This document shows positions 47,464 through 59,000 of a DNA stretch of 64,000 nucleotides, piece by piece. The DNA is taken from assembly GCF_022229005.1 (NCBI RefSeq), contig NZ_JAKKFD010000027.1, positions 92,175 through 156,174 on the forward strand, given 5' to 3'. The position numbers and the translations under genes are program-made. This stretch comes from Micromonospora trifolii. Lineage in GTDB: Bacteria; Actinomycetota; Actinomycetes; Mycobacteriales; Micromonosporaceae. Under the pieces are notes generated by a model, which was not told the origin of the DNA, ran no database searches, and saw only the letters and a program-made list of their open reading frames with translations. Positions within the stretch are counted from its first letter, which is position 1. Each line of letters opens with the position of its first letter.

Positions 47464-47904
47464 TCAGGACGGTGGTCGGCAGCGCAGAACCTCACCGATG
47501 AACGGCCGCGCGGTGGTGGTCAGGCGGTGCTGGGTCGTCACGTGCCGATCCCCGGGATCGGCGGTCACCGTGACCTGTTCGCGGCCGACCTCGGCACCGG
47601 CACGGTCCCGGGCGCGCAGCACGCAGACCGCTGATCCACCCGGCGGAACTGTCACCCGGAAGTCGACGAGCACCTGCTTGTCCGTGATGTCGGTGTACGT
47701 GATCACCTGGGCGTCGTAGGCCGGGTCGCCGTACTGGCGGTAGAGCCGGACCGAGATCACGGTCAGCGTCGCCACGAGCGCCAACAGCGCCAGCGCGGCC
47801 AGCAGCGTACGGCGGCGCTTTCCGCCCGGTGCCCGACGGCGGCCGTAGCGCCCGGCCGGGAATACCGGCGCGCCTGGTGAAATTGTGGCGTGCGTCTCGG
47901 TCAC
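47464..47904 (-). CDS. DUF4307 membrane protein
   Basis: Encodes 146 residues with a basic N-terminal tail (YGRRRAPGGKRRR), one transmembrane helix (33-52), and an external beta-rich domain ending in GEVLRCRPPS. It matches the actinobacterial DUF4307 family, of unknown function, usually next to mca and greA as here. The GTG start is chosen because AGGAGATA is 9 nt upstream. Confidence 0.85.
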   Translation of the reverse strand: MTETHATISPGAPVFPAGRYGRRRAPGGKRRRTLLAALALLALVATLTVISVRLYRQYGDPAYDAQVITYTDITDKQVLVDFRVTVPPGGSAVCVLRARDRAGAEVGREQVTVTADPGDRHVTTQHRLTTTARPFIGEVLRCRPPS

Positions 47905-48107
47905 CGGCGGGTATCTCCTGGCGTTGTTGTCGGCGGCATCGGCAAGAATGACAGAGCCCCATCCTCCCACCCGGTCCAGCGGCAGGAATGGCAGGTCATG
48001 CCCGGCGCTGGTGGCCGGCGACAGGGTGCGGCGAGGAAAGATCCCGGCAGGTCAGCCGGTCGAGCCCGGTCGGGTCCACCGTCCGGCACAGACGAGGAGC
48101 GCCGAAG

Positions 48108-48989
48108 TTGGCAGAGCAACTGCGTCTCATGGCCGTGCACGCGCACCCGGACGACGAGTCGAGCAAGGGCGCGGCGACGACGGCGAAGTATGTCGCTCAG
48201 GGGGTGGACGTCCTGGTCGTGACGTGCACCGGTGGCGAGCGCGGGAGCGTGCTCAACCCCAAGCTCGACCGGCCCGACGTGTGGGCCAACATCGGCGAGA
48301 TCCGGCGTGCCGAGATGGACGCCGCGCGGGCCATTCTCGGCGTCGACCAGGCCTGGCTGGGCTTCGTCGACTCGGGTCTGCCCGAGGGCGATCCGTTGCC
48401 GCCGCTGCCCGAGGGCTGCTTCGCCCTCCAGGACGTCGAGGTCGCCGCGGGCCCGCTGGTGCGGCTGATGCGCGAGTTCCGTCCGCACGTGGTGACCACG
48501 TACGACGAGGAGGGTGGCTACCCGCACCCGGACCACATCATGTGCCACAAGGTGAGCGTGGCCGCGTTCGAGGCCGCCGGTGACCCGGAGCGCTACCCGG
48601 AGCTGGGCGCGCCCTGGCAGCCGCTGAAGCTCTACTACGACATCGGCTTCTCCAAGGGCAAGATCATGGCCTTGCACGAGGGCATGCTGGCCGCCGGTCT
48701 GGAGTCGCCGTACGAGGAGTGGCTCAAGCGGTGGGAGGATCGCCCCGACAAGGGCCCGCGGATCACCACCCGGGTCGAGTGCGCCGAATACTTCCCGGTC
48801 CGCGATGACGCGCTGCGCGCTCACGCCACCCAGGTCGACCCGGACGGCTTCTGGTTCCACGTGCCGATGGAGCTCCAAAAAAACGCCTGGCCGACCGAGG
48901 ACTACGAGCTGGCCCGCTCGATGGTCGACAGCCCGCTGCCCGAGTCCGATCTCTTCGCGGGGGTGCGGGAGACGGCGCACGCGCGCTGA
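48108..48989 (+). CDS. mca: Mycothiol S-conjugate amidase
   Basis: Encodes 293 residues from a TTG with GAGGAG 8 nt upstream. The zinc site uses HPDD (13-16) and the HPDH motif (140-143), and VTCTGGERGSVLN and YYDIGFSKGK complete the family. Mca cleaves mycothiol conjugates of toxins into a mercapturic acid and glucosaminyl-inositol. The longer length, LPEGDPLPPLP and gene context favour Mca over the deacetylase MshB. A mycothiol enzyme supports an actinobacterial host. An ATG seven codons in is an alternative. Confidence 0.92.
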   Translation: MAEQLRLMAVHAHPDDESSKGAATTAKYVAQGVDVLVVTCTGGERGSVLNPKLDRPDVWANIGEIRRAEMDAARAILGVDQAWLGFVDSGLPEGDPLPPLPEGCFALQDVEVAAGPLVRLMREFRPHVVTTYDEEGGYPHPDHIMCHKVSVAAFEAAGDPERYPELGAPWQPLKLYYDIGFSKGKIMALHEGMLAAGLESPYEEWLKRWEDRPDKGPRITTRVECAEYFPVRDDALRAHATQVDPDGFWFHVPMELQKNAWPTEDYELARSMVDSPLPESDLFAGVRETAHAR

Positions 48990-49037
48990 TTCCCGGCGGG
49001 GCTACCCTGGTTACCAACCGCACATCGGAGGAACGCC

Positions 49038-49331
49038 ATGCTGACCGCTGCCCAGGTGCTCGCGGAGAACAACTTCGGGGACACCCGCACGGGTGGTCTG
49101 GCCGGGCCGATGGGCCTCTTCCTCATCCTGCTGCTGGCCACCGCGACCATCCTGCTGATCCGCAACATGAACGCTCGGCTGCGCCGTCTGCCGGACCGTT
49201 TCCCCCAGCAGTCCGGGTCGACCGACCCGACCAGGGCCGATGCGGCAGTCGTCGATCCGACAGACGGGACCGGGGGGCGTGATTCATCCACGCCCGCTCC
49301 CAATGGGCACCAGCAGCACCTGAACGGGTAG
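49038..49331 (+). CDS. Small single-pass membrane protein next to mca
   Basis: Encodes 97 residues with an N-terminal segment, one helix (about 24-42) and a Ser/Thr/Pro-rich tail of 45 residues. Small membrane proteins occur next to mca in mycobacteria (Rv1081c), so a link to mycothiol metabolism is possible but unproven. CGGAGG is at the usual distance from the ATG. Terminated by the hairpin downstream. Confidence 0.7.
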   Translation: MLTAAQVLAENNFGDTRTGGLAGPMGLFLILLLATATILLIRNMNARLRRLPDRFPQQSGSTDPTRADAAVVDPTDGTGGRDSSTPAPNGHQQHLNG

Positions 49332-49351
49332 TCCGCGCGTGAATCACGCCG

Positions 49352-49387
49352 AACCGGGTGGTCGCCCCCTGTTGCGGCCACCCGGTT
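49352..49387 (+). terminator. Terminator of the mca operon
   Basis: Arms of 14 bases (49352-49365 with 49374-49387), one T-G pair, 8-nt loop, followed by a T-containing stretch. Confidence 0.7.
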
Positions 49388-49448
49388 TGGCTTAGCCTTC
49401 CGCCGGGGGGACCAAAAGTCTCCGAGCCGTGTGCGGGAGGGGGCGCCG

Positions 49449-49514
49449 ATGACCAGCACAGCACCGGCCGCCCGCCGCGACGTCGGCCGGTCGGCTGACG
49501 GGGGAGGTCGATGA
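49449..49514 (+). CDS. Mini-ORF coupled to the GGDEF-EAL gene
   Basis: Starts at ATG after GGGAGGGGG (about 6 nt) and reads 21 codons, MTSTAPAARRDVG...; its TGA (49512-49514) overlaps the ATG of the next gene by 4 nt (ATGA). The peptide resembles no known family; the arrangement implies translational coupling control of the GGDEF-EAL protein. Confidence 0.5.
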   Translation: MTSTAPAARRDVGRSADGGGR

Positions 49515-52042
49515 CCTCCGATCCGGTCGACGACCCATTCGATCGGCTCGGGGTGCGTGGCACACCGGGCCGGCTGCTCGTGCTCACCGCCGCCGTCACG
49601 CTGACCGCCCTGGCCGCCGCCGCTGTCGGGTTGACCCTCCCGGTCCGGCTGCCGGCCGACGACCCCCTCGGTGGTCCGGCCCGCTTCGGCATCGCCGTCG
49701 CCGTCCTGGCCCTCGCCCAGCTCGCCCGGCTGCGATTCCGCTCGGCAGCGGGCATGGTCAGCATCACCTGGGGCGAGGCGGCCCTGATCGTCTGCCTCTA
49801 CCTGACCCCAGCCGGCTGGCTCCCGTCCGCCACGCTGCTCGGCACCGGGTTGGCCTGGACGATGCTGTCACTGCACAACGACCGCCGCCCCGCCCTGGAG
49901 ATCGTCCGGATCGCCGCGTCGCTGGCCGCCGCGTCGGCGCTGGCCGTCTCCGTGACCACAGCGCTCGGCCGGCCGCTGCTCTCGCCACCCACCCCGATGC
50001 TGGCGCTCGCCGTGATCGCCGGTTCGGTGACGTACCTCCTGGTGACCGCCTGGCTGGGCGGCGTGACGCTGGGCCTGCGGCACGGGCTGCCGATCGGCCC
50101 GCCGCTGCTCGCCGCGTTGCGCGGCAAGCTGCTGATGTTCGTCGGCAACGTGGCGGTCGGCCTGGTGGTGGTCGCTCTGCTGGAGCTCGACCCGCGCTGG
50201 TTGCTGTTGCTGCCGCCGCTGCTGTGGTTGTTGCAGCAGACCTACCGTTACCGGCTGCGCTCCGATCAGGAGCGGCGCACCTGGCGTGCCTTCGCCGAGG
50301 CCACCGCGGCCCTCAACCAGCTCGACGAGCGGGGCGTGGCCAGCGCCGCCGTCACCGGGGCGCTGACGCTGTTCAACGCCGAACTGGTCGACGTCGACGT
50401 GGCCCGGGCCGACGGTCGGTGGCACCGCTACCGAGGCGACGCCAGCGGTCAGCTGGTCGACCGGGAGACCGGCCCACCGGACAAGTCGGCGCCGGACGAG
50501 CACGAGCTGAGCCGGGCGCTGTCTGTCGGTGCCGCGCCGGTCGGTCGGCTACGGGTGCGGTTCCCCCGTTCGGCCCCGCCCACGGCCCGGGAACATGACG
50601 CGGTGGCCGCGTTCGGCGACGCGCTCGCCGCCGCGCTGCACGACGCCGCTACCCACCACGAGCTGCGGTTGGTGACGGCCCGTTCGTCGTACGAGGCAGT
50701 GCACGACCCGCTCACCGGGCTCGCCAACCGCGCGGCGATGCTGAGCAAGGGCGACCAGTCGCTGCGACAGCTCAGCCACGACCACCCGGTGGCGCTGCTG
50801 CTGTTGGACATCAACCAGTTCAAGGAAGTCAACGACACCCTCGGCCACGCGGCGGGTGACCAGCTGCTGCGGCTGACCGCGAACCGCCTCAACGCGCTGG
50901 TCCGCGCCGGCGACCTGCTCGGCCGACTCGGCGGTGACGAGTTCGCCCTGCTGCTCACGGCGGTGCCGGTGCTCGGCGACCGGGCCGCCCCGATGGCCCA
51001 CGCGTTGCGTCAGGCCCGCGAGATCGCCGAGCGGCTGGCGGCGCCGACCGAGGTGGCCGGCGTACGGATGTCCATCGAGGTCTCCGTCGGGGTGGTGGTG
51101 GCCGCCGCGGGCACCGCGGACCTGACCGAGCTGCTGCGTCGGGCCGACATCGCGATGTACCAGGCCAAGGAGGGCGGCGGCAACGTCGCTGCGTACGACA
51201 GCGCGCGCGACGCGGCCAGCACCGACCAGCTCGCCCTGCTCGCCGAGCTGCGTGAGGCGTTGAAGGTCGACGATCAGCTGGTGCTGGCGTTGCAGCCGGC
51301 TGTCGACCTGGCCACTGGCGCGCCCACCGGGGTGGAGGCGCTGATCCGTTGGCAGCACCCCCGGCGCGGGTGGCTGAACCCGGCCGACTTCATCCGGCCG
51401 GTGGAGAACAGCGAGCAGCTCGGCGCCTTCACCCGCTACGTGCTGAACAAGGCACTCAGTGTGGCCGCCAGTTGGGCCCGGGAGGGGCTGGACGTCCCGA
51501 TCTCGGTCAACCTCTCGGCACGCAGCCTGCTCGACCCCCGGTTGCCGGCGGAGATCGCCGACGCGTTGCGCCGCCACCAGGTGCCGCCGCACCGGCTCGT
51601 CCTGGAGATCACCGAGACGGTGGTGATGAGCGAGCTGGAGGTCATCGACGAGGTGCTGGCGACGCTCCGGTCGATGGGCGTGCAACTCGCTGTCGACGAC
51701 TTCGGCACCGGCTTCTCGTCGCTGACCTTCCTCACGCGCATCGCTGTGGACGAGTTGAAGGTGGACCGCTCCTTCGTCATCCGGATGGCCGACTCGCCGG
51801 AGGCCGCCGCGATCGTCCGGACGACCGTCGGCCTGGCGCACGAGTTGGGGCTGCGGGTGGTCGCCGAAGGGGTGGAGACCGCCGAGCAGCGGATGGCCCT
51901 GGCCGAGTTGGGTTGCACCTCCGCGCAGGGCTACCACTTCTTCAAGCCGATGCCGGCGGACAAGATCGGCGCGGTGCTGGGGTCGCTGCGTGACTCGGCG
52001 GAGTCGAACGTGTTCCGGCTCCGCGCCGACGGCGCGTCCTGA
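49511..52042 (+). CDS. Membrane GGDEF-EAL cyclic-di-GMP protein
   Basis: Encodes 843 residues. Residues 15-250 hold about seven to eight hydrophobic segments, a MASE-like sensor. The GGDEF signature is intact at 474-478, with an RxxD inhibitory site (RAGD, 465-468) exactly five residues upstream. The EAL domain has EAL (609-611), NLSARSLL, ITET, DDFGTG, LKVDRSF and AEGVET, so all main catalytic residues are present. Both synthesis and hydrolysis of c-di-GMP are therefore possible. Translation is coupled to an upstream mini-ORF. In actinomycetes c-di-GMP gates development through BldD, which may link it to the bldA tRNA. Confidence 0.92.
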   Translation: MTSDPVDDPFDRLGVRGTPGRLLVLTAAVTLTALAAAAVGLTLPVRLPADDPLGGPARFGIAVAVLALAQLARLRFRSAAGMVSITWGEAALIVCLYLTPAGWLPSATLLGTGLAWTMLSLHNDRRPALEIVRIAASLAAASALAVSVTTALGRPLLSPPTPMLALAVIAGSVTYLLVTAWLGGVTLGLRHGLPIGPPLLAALRGKLLMFVGNVAVGLVVVALLELDPRWLLLLPPLLWLLQQTYRYRLRSDQERRTWRAFAEATAALNQLDERGVASAAVTGALTLFNAELVDVDVARADGRWHRYRGDASGQLVDRETGPPDKSAPDEHELSRALSVGAAPVGRLRVRFPRSAPPTAREHDAVAAFGDALAAALHDAATHHELRLVTARSSYEAVHDPLTGLANRAAMLSKGDQSLRQLSHDHPVALLLLDINQFKEVNDTLGHAAGDQLLRLTANRLNALVRAGDLLGRLGGDEFALLLTAVPVLGDRAAPMAHALRQAREIAERLAAPTEVAGVRMSIEVSVGVVVAAAGTADLTELLRRADIAMYQAKEGGGNVAAYDSARDAASTDQLALLAELREALKVDDQLVLALQPAVDLATGAPTGVEALIRWQHPRRGWLNPADFIRPVENSEQLGAFTRYVLNKALSVAASWAREGLDVPISVNLSARSLLDPRLPAEIADALRRHQVPPHRLVLEITETVVMSELEVIDEVLATLRSMGVQLAVDDFGTGFSSLTFLTRIAVDELKVDRSFVIRMADSPEAAAIVRTTVGLAHELGLRVVAEGVETAEQRMALAELGCTSAQGYHFFKPMPADKIGAVLGSLRDSAESNVFRLRADGAS

Positions 52043-52082
52043 CCGTCCGGGTGGAGCCCGCGCGGTCCGCGCCGGGGCTGGC

Positions 52083-52088
52083 TATGGT
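52083..52088 (+). promoter_or_regulatory. -10 element TATGGT of the DUF255 gene
   Basis: TATGGT precedes the GTG at 52095 by 6 nt, a leaderless arrangement. Confidence 0.45.
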
Positions 52089-52094
52089 CGTCAG

Positions 52095-54131
<2,037 letters not shown>

Positions 54132-54237
54132 GCGCACGGCCACGCCCGGTAGTCGCCAGCGCCGCCCGTCGGGTGGTCCCGCCAGCGCTTCCGATCCGGG
54201 TCGCCAGCCCTCCCGGTGGGACCGTCGGCGGCCCGGA

Positions 54238-54243
54238 TAGGCT
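54238..54243 (+). promoter_or_regulatory. -10 element TAGGCT of purK
   Basis: TAGGCT is 9 nt before the ATG at 54253, giving a 2-3 nt leader or a leaderless transcript. Confidence 0.4.
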
Positions 54244-54252
54244 GGCCGCGCT

Positions 54253-55428
54253 ATGGATTCCCGTACCGGTCTGCCAGTTGTCGGCATGGTGGGTGGCGGC
54301 CAGTTGGCCCGGATGACCCACCAGGCCGCGATCGCCCTCGGCCAGTCACTGCGTGTGCTCGCGACAGCCCCCGACGACGGCGCGGCACTGGTCGCCGCCG
54401 ACGTCCAGTACGGCGACCACACCGACCTGGCCGCCCTGCGCACCTTCGCCAAGGGCTGCGACGTCGTCACCTTCGACCACGAGCACGTGCCCTCCGAGCA
54501 CATCCGCACGCTGGCGGCGGAAGGGGTGGCCCTCTACCCGCCGGCGGACGCTCTGCTGCACGCCCAGGACAAGCAGGTCATGCGGGAACGCCTGACCGAA
54601 CTGGGTGCGCCCAACCCGACCTGGCGGCCGGTCGGGGAGCCCGCCGACCTCGTCGGCTTCGGCGAGCAGGTCGGCTGGCCGGTGGTGCTCAAGGCGGCCC
54701 GGGGTGGGTACGACGGCCGGGGTGTCTGGATGGTCGACGACGCCGCACAGGCCACCGAGTTGGCGACCACGCTGCTCGCCGGCGGCACCCGGCTGATCGT
54801 CGAGGAGCGGGTGCCACTGCGGCGGGAGTTGGCCGTCCAGGTGGCCCGTTCGCCGTTCGGTCAGGTGGCCGCGTACCCGGTGGTGGAGACGGTGCAACGC
54901 GACGGCATCAACGTGGAGGTGCTGGCCCCGGCGCCCGGCCTGGACGAGGAGCTGGCGATCTCCGCTCAGCAGCTCGCCATCGACCTGGCCACCGCACTCG
55001 GTGTGATCGGCCTGCTGGCCGTGGAGCTGTTCGAGGTGCGCGACGACGCCGGCCGGCCCGCGATCGTGGTCAACGAGCTGGCGATGCGTCCGCACAACTC
55101 CGGGCACTGGACCATCGAGGGTGCCCGGACCTCGCAGTTCGAGCAGCACCTGCGGGCCGTGCTGGACTACCCGATGGGTGACACCGCGTTGACCGCCCCG
55201 GTGGTGGTGTCGGCGAACGTGCTCGGCGGTGAGCCGGGCGGGATGTCGATCGACGAGCGGTTGCACCACCTCTTCGCCGCCGAGCCGGGTGCCAAGGTGC
55301 ACCTGTACGGCAAGCAGGTGCGACCCGGCCGCAAGATCGGGCACGTCACGGTGCTCGGTGATGACCTGGACGACCTGCGGGCCCGGGCCGCGCGGGCCGT
55401 GCGCTGGCTGCGTGAGGGCCACGAGTGA
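54253..55428 (+). CDS. purK: 5-(carboxyamino)imidazole ribonucleotide synthase
   Basis: Encodes 391 residues of the ATP-grasp family. MVGGGQLARM opens the pre-grasp domain, VLKAARGGYDGRG is the nucleotide-binding loop, and NELAMRPHNSGHWTIEG the metal-binding region. It uses ATP and bicarbonate to carboxylate AIR in purine synthesis; the product is used by PurE encoded directly downstream. The purK stop is 33 bp before the purE start, and an in-frame GTG overlap with purE exists but is less likely to be used. Confidence 0.95.
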   Translation: MDSRTGLPVVGMVGGGQLARMTHQAAIALGQSLRVLATAPDDGAALVAADVQYGDHTDLAALRTFAKGCDVVTFDHEHVPSEHIRTLAAEGVALYPPADALLHAQDKQVMRERLTELGAPNPTWRPVGEPADLVGFGEQVGWPVVLKAARGGYDGRGVWMVDDAAQATELATTLLAGGTRLIVEERVPLRRELAVQVARSPFGQVAAYPVVETVQRDGINVEVLAPAPGLDEELAISAQQLAIDLATALGVIGLLAVELFEVRDDAGRPAIVVNELAMRPHNSGHWTIEGARTSQFEQHLRAVLDYPMGDTALTAPVVVSANVLGGEPGGMSIDERLHHLFAAEPGAKVHLYGKQVRPGRKIGHVTVLGDDLDDLRARAARAVRWLREGHE

Positions 55429-55460
55429 GTGACGCTTTCGGGAACGAGGAGAGGGCCGCA

Positions 55461-55952
55461 GTGAGCACGGTTGGCTTGATCATGGGCAGTGACTCGGACT
55501 GGCCGACCATGCGGGCCGCGGCCGAGGTGTTGGACGACTTCGGCGTGGCGTACGAGGTCCGGGTGATCTCGGCGCACCGGACTCCGGTCGCGATGATCGA
55601 GTACGGGCGCGACGCCGCCGACCGGGGCCTCAAGGTGATCATTGCGGGGGCGGGGGGTGCCGCCGCGCTGCCCGGCATGGTGGCCTCGGTGACGCCGCTG
55701 CCGGTGATCGGTGTGCCGGTGCCGCTGAAGCACCTCGACGGCATGGACTCGCTGCTGTCCATCGTGCAGATGCCGGCCGGGATCCCGGTCGCCACCGTGT
55801 CGATCGGCAACGCCCGCAACGCCGGCCTGCTCGCCGTACGGATCCTCGGTGCCGCCGACGAGGGCCTGCGCGCCAAGATGACGACCTACCAGCAGGACCT
55901 GGAAAAGCTGGTGGCAGACAAGGAAGCCGCCCTCCAGGCAACCCTGCACTAA
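55461..55952 (+). CDS. purE: 5-(carboxyamino)imidazole ribonucleotide mutase
   Basis: Encodes 163 residues. The class I PurE motif GSDSDWPTM (9-17), SAHRTP (His39) and GAGGAAALPG are clear. It moves the carboxylate of N5-CAIR to carbon 4. The GTG at 55461, after AGAGG, gives the usual N terminus VSTVGLIMG; a GTG overlapping the purK stop would add twelve residues that homologs lack. Confidence 0.95.
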   Translation: MSTVGLIMGSDSDWPTMRAAAEVLDDFGVAYEVRVISAHRTPVAMIEYGRDAADRGLKVIIAGAGGAAALPGMVASVTPLPVIGVPVPLKHLDGMDSLLSIVQMPAGIPVATVSIGNARNAGLLAVRILGAADEGLRAKMTTYQQDLEKLVADKEAALQATLH

Positions 55953-55980
55953 CCCCCGCTCCGCGGTCCCCGCCCCACCC

Positions 55981-56051
55981 GCGATCTTGCACTTTCGGTC
56001 GTTGCTTCGCGGTTTTTACCCCCTATGCCGCAACAGAAAGTGCAAGATCGC
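55981..56051. repeat. Palindrome of the GATCTTGCACTT family, copy 3
   Basis: Positions 55981-55996 are a perfect 16-bp complement to 56036-56051; GTTGC (56001-56005) pairs with GCAAC (56030-56034) inside the loop. It lies between the convergent purE and the giant membrane-protein gene. Confidence 0.75.
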
Positions 56052-56080
56052 GCAAGGCAGCGCCGCAGGGACCCTCCGGT

Positions 56081-59000
56081 CTATCTCATGCCGCGTAGGG
56101 CGGTCTGTAGGCGTTCCTGGGCACGGCGGCGGCGCTCGTTGCTCGCGCCGAGCACCAGCAGCAGGATGCCCACCGGGATCAGCGCCAGCCACGGGCCCAG
56201 GCTGAACAGGGCGTGGATCGCCGTGATCGCTGTGACCGACGCGCCGACGATCACCGGCGCCTGCTGCTGACTGGACGACCCGAAGATCAGCACCGCGACC
56301 GCACCGAGCAACAGCAGCATCTGCCGCACAGTGCTGGACTCGGTGGCCAGCACGATCGCCAGCGTCGGCACGAAGGCCGTGACCAGCGCCGGCCCGTACG
56401 CCACCCAACTGCTCATGTCGGGTCGGTGGCGCAGCTCCAGGACGCCGACGAGGAGGGCCAACACGGCGAACGGCAGCGTGTACGCCTCGGGCAACGCCAC
56501 GTCGGCGACTCGCATCAGGATCCACCACGCGGTGATCTCACAGACCACCACCGCCCAGAACAGGATCCGGCGTTCCACCGGCCGGCGGCCGGGTCGGGTC
56601 GCCGCCACCCCGAGGACAGCGCCCCAGGCGGCCAGCAGGGCGGCGATGTGGCGGGGCGAGTCGAAGGCGAGGGCCAACGCGATCAGCGCGGCAGCATACC
56701 CGGTCCATTCCACTGTGGAGGCTTCTCGCTGCGCCTCGGGGCGGCGCAGCCGGGGCAGGGTAGCGGCGAGCACCTGGAGGACCGCGCCGACGGCGAGCAC
56801 GCCGAACGCGGACCAGACCGCCGCCAGCCCGGCGACCAGGCCGGCGGTGAGCACGAAGAGCTGCGCCATGAGTGAGGCGAAGAGCCAGCCGAGGATGCGC
56901 GCACGCTGGGTGGTGCCGAACAGCGCCGCCACCGCGCCCACCCCGACCGCGCTGCCGAGGGTGAACAGGGTCATCTGCCGGTCGGCCAGGCTGCCGGCGA
57001 GCCCGGCGCTGCCGCCGGCCAGCCCCATGGCGAACACCAGCACCCGGGCCAGCCGCAGCGAGCGGGCCCGCTCGACCAGCGGCGGCGGTGGGGTCAGTGC
57101 GAGGCCGAGCATCGCGATGGTGAAGACGGAGAGCGCGGCGACGGTGCTGGCGGGCCAGCCCTGGCCCAGCGCGATGGGTGCGATCAGCAGCGTGACGGCT
57201 GCCCCGGGCAGCACCACCGGCACGGCCCGGGACCGTCGTCCGCCGCTGAAGCCGGTGGCGGCCAGCGCGGCGGTCGCGGTGAGCAGCAACGCCGTCAGCA
57301 CGTGGGTCGGGTTGACCACGTCCGATGGTGGGGTGAGCAGCTCCGGCGGCGGGCCCTGCCAGATCCGGGTCAGTGTGCGGTGCGGCTCGACCAGGGCGGT
57401 GACCAGCGCGGGTGCGATCGAGGCGAGTGCCAGGGCGGTCGGAAGCGCCGCCGCGGCCAACGCGCCAGCGGCCGGGTTGACCCGCCACCGCCGTCGCTCC
57501 GGGTCGTCGGGCAGCCGCCGGAGGGCGCCGTCGAGTCGTACCGCCCAGCGCCGGACCGGCTGGGCCGCGCTGGTGGGCGGCACGGTGGCCGCGCGGATCA
57601 ACTCGGCCAGTACGCCGAGCAGGGCGGCGGCGGCGGCGTAGACGCCGGCGGCGAGGCCGGTGGGAATGGCGGCGAGGGCGCTGATGGTGGCCCCGCCGAC
57701 CACAGCCACGCTGACCCAGGGCAGATATTGCGGCACCTGCCGGCGGACCGCGGCCACGGCGGCCAGGCCGAGGCTGGTCGCGGCCAGCGCGGCGGTCAGC
57801 ACCACCTGCGCCGAGTGTTCGAACTCGGCGGACAGCGCCGCCACCGCACCGGGGAGGGCCAACAGGGCGGCACCGATCGCCGCGCCGCCGATCTGCGCCA
57901 GGTGCGGCGGCATCCCCTCGGTGTCGATGTCGGTCACCTGTGGGCCGGCGAGGACGCGGGCCAGCATGGCCACCACCACGCCGATCAGTGCGATGCTGCC
58001 CAGTGCCAGGGCCGTGGTCCACGGGCGGACCAGTCCGGCTCCGGCGGCGTGCAGCGCGACGACCCCGGCCACCGTGGCGCGGGACAGCCCGGCGCGCGCC
58101 TCCTCAGTGGCCACCGCGGCCATGCCGAACACCGTGGCGACCATTCCGCCGACCAGGACCGGCGACCACCACGCCAGATCGAATGCGGCAGGTGCGCCGA
58201 TCGTGGCGAGCACCACCGCCACGCCGGACACGTCCCAGCGCCACGGCGGCGGGAGCAGGATGCCGGCGGCGAGGGCCAGCAGCGCCAGCGCGACCGGCGC
58301 CTGCCAGGTGGCACCACCGACGGGGGCGGCCGGCCAGTCGCTCAGGTCGCCCCTCCAGATCGGGCCGGGAGTGGCCAGCACACCGACCCCACCGCGCACC
58401 GCCGACCAGCCGGCGAGGACGCCGATCAGGGCACCGCCCACGGTGAGGCCGAGGATCGGACCGCGTCGCCACTCCTCCGGCATGCTGCGGGCGCCAACGG
58501 CGACCACCAGGAGCAGGGCGGCGGCCACCGCCAGCTGCCCGCCCGGGGCGAGCACCGCCCCGATCCGTACCAGCGTGGCGATCAGGGCGGTGGTGACCGC
58601 CGCGGCGGCCAGGTCCGAGCCGTCGAGGGTGAGGTCGGCTCGACGGCCGGCGTCGATGGAGGGGGCCAGGAAGAGCAGCACGGCCGCGACCAGCAGGAGC
58701 GCGCCCACCCAGGCGTCGGCGACTGTCGCGCCGGGCGCCCCGAACGCGGCGGCGGTGACCATCAACGCGCCCAGCCCGGTGCCGACCGACAGCGGCGCGG
58801 GGATGTGGCGCTGGGAGACCTGTACGACGGCGGCGTAGCCGAGGGTCACGCAGACCGCCAGGAAGCTGGCCGCCAGGACCGGGACGGTCACCTCGCGGAG
58901 GCTCGCCGGAGTGAGGGTCGGCTCGGTCGGCATGGTCGCGGCCACGAACGCCGCCACCGCCCCGGGCAGCGCGAACGCGGCCCCGCCGGCGGCCCAGGCG

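Noticed and set aside
47988..48107. Longer N terminus for mca starting at an upstream ATG
   Set aside because: The added residues (Arg/Trp/Ser-rich) match nothing in the family, and the TTG at 48108 has a proper GAGGAG.
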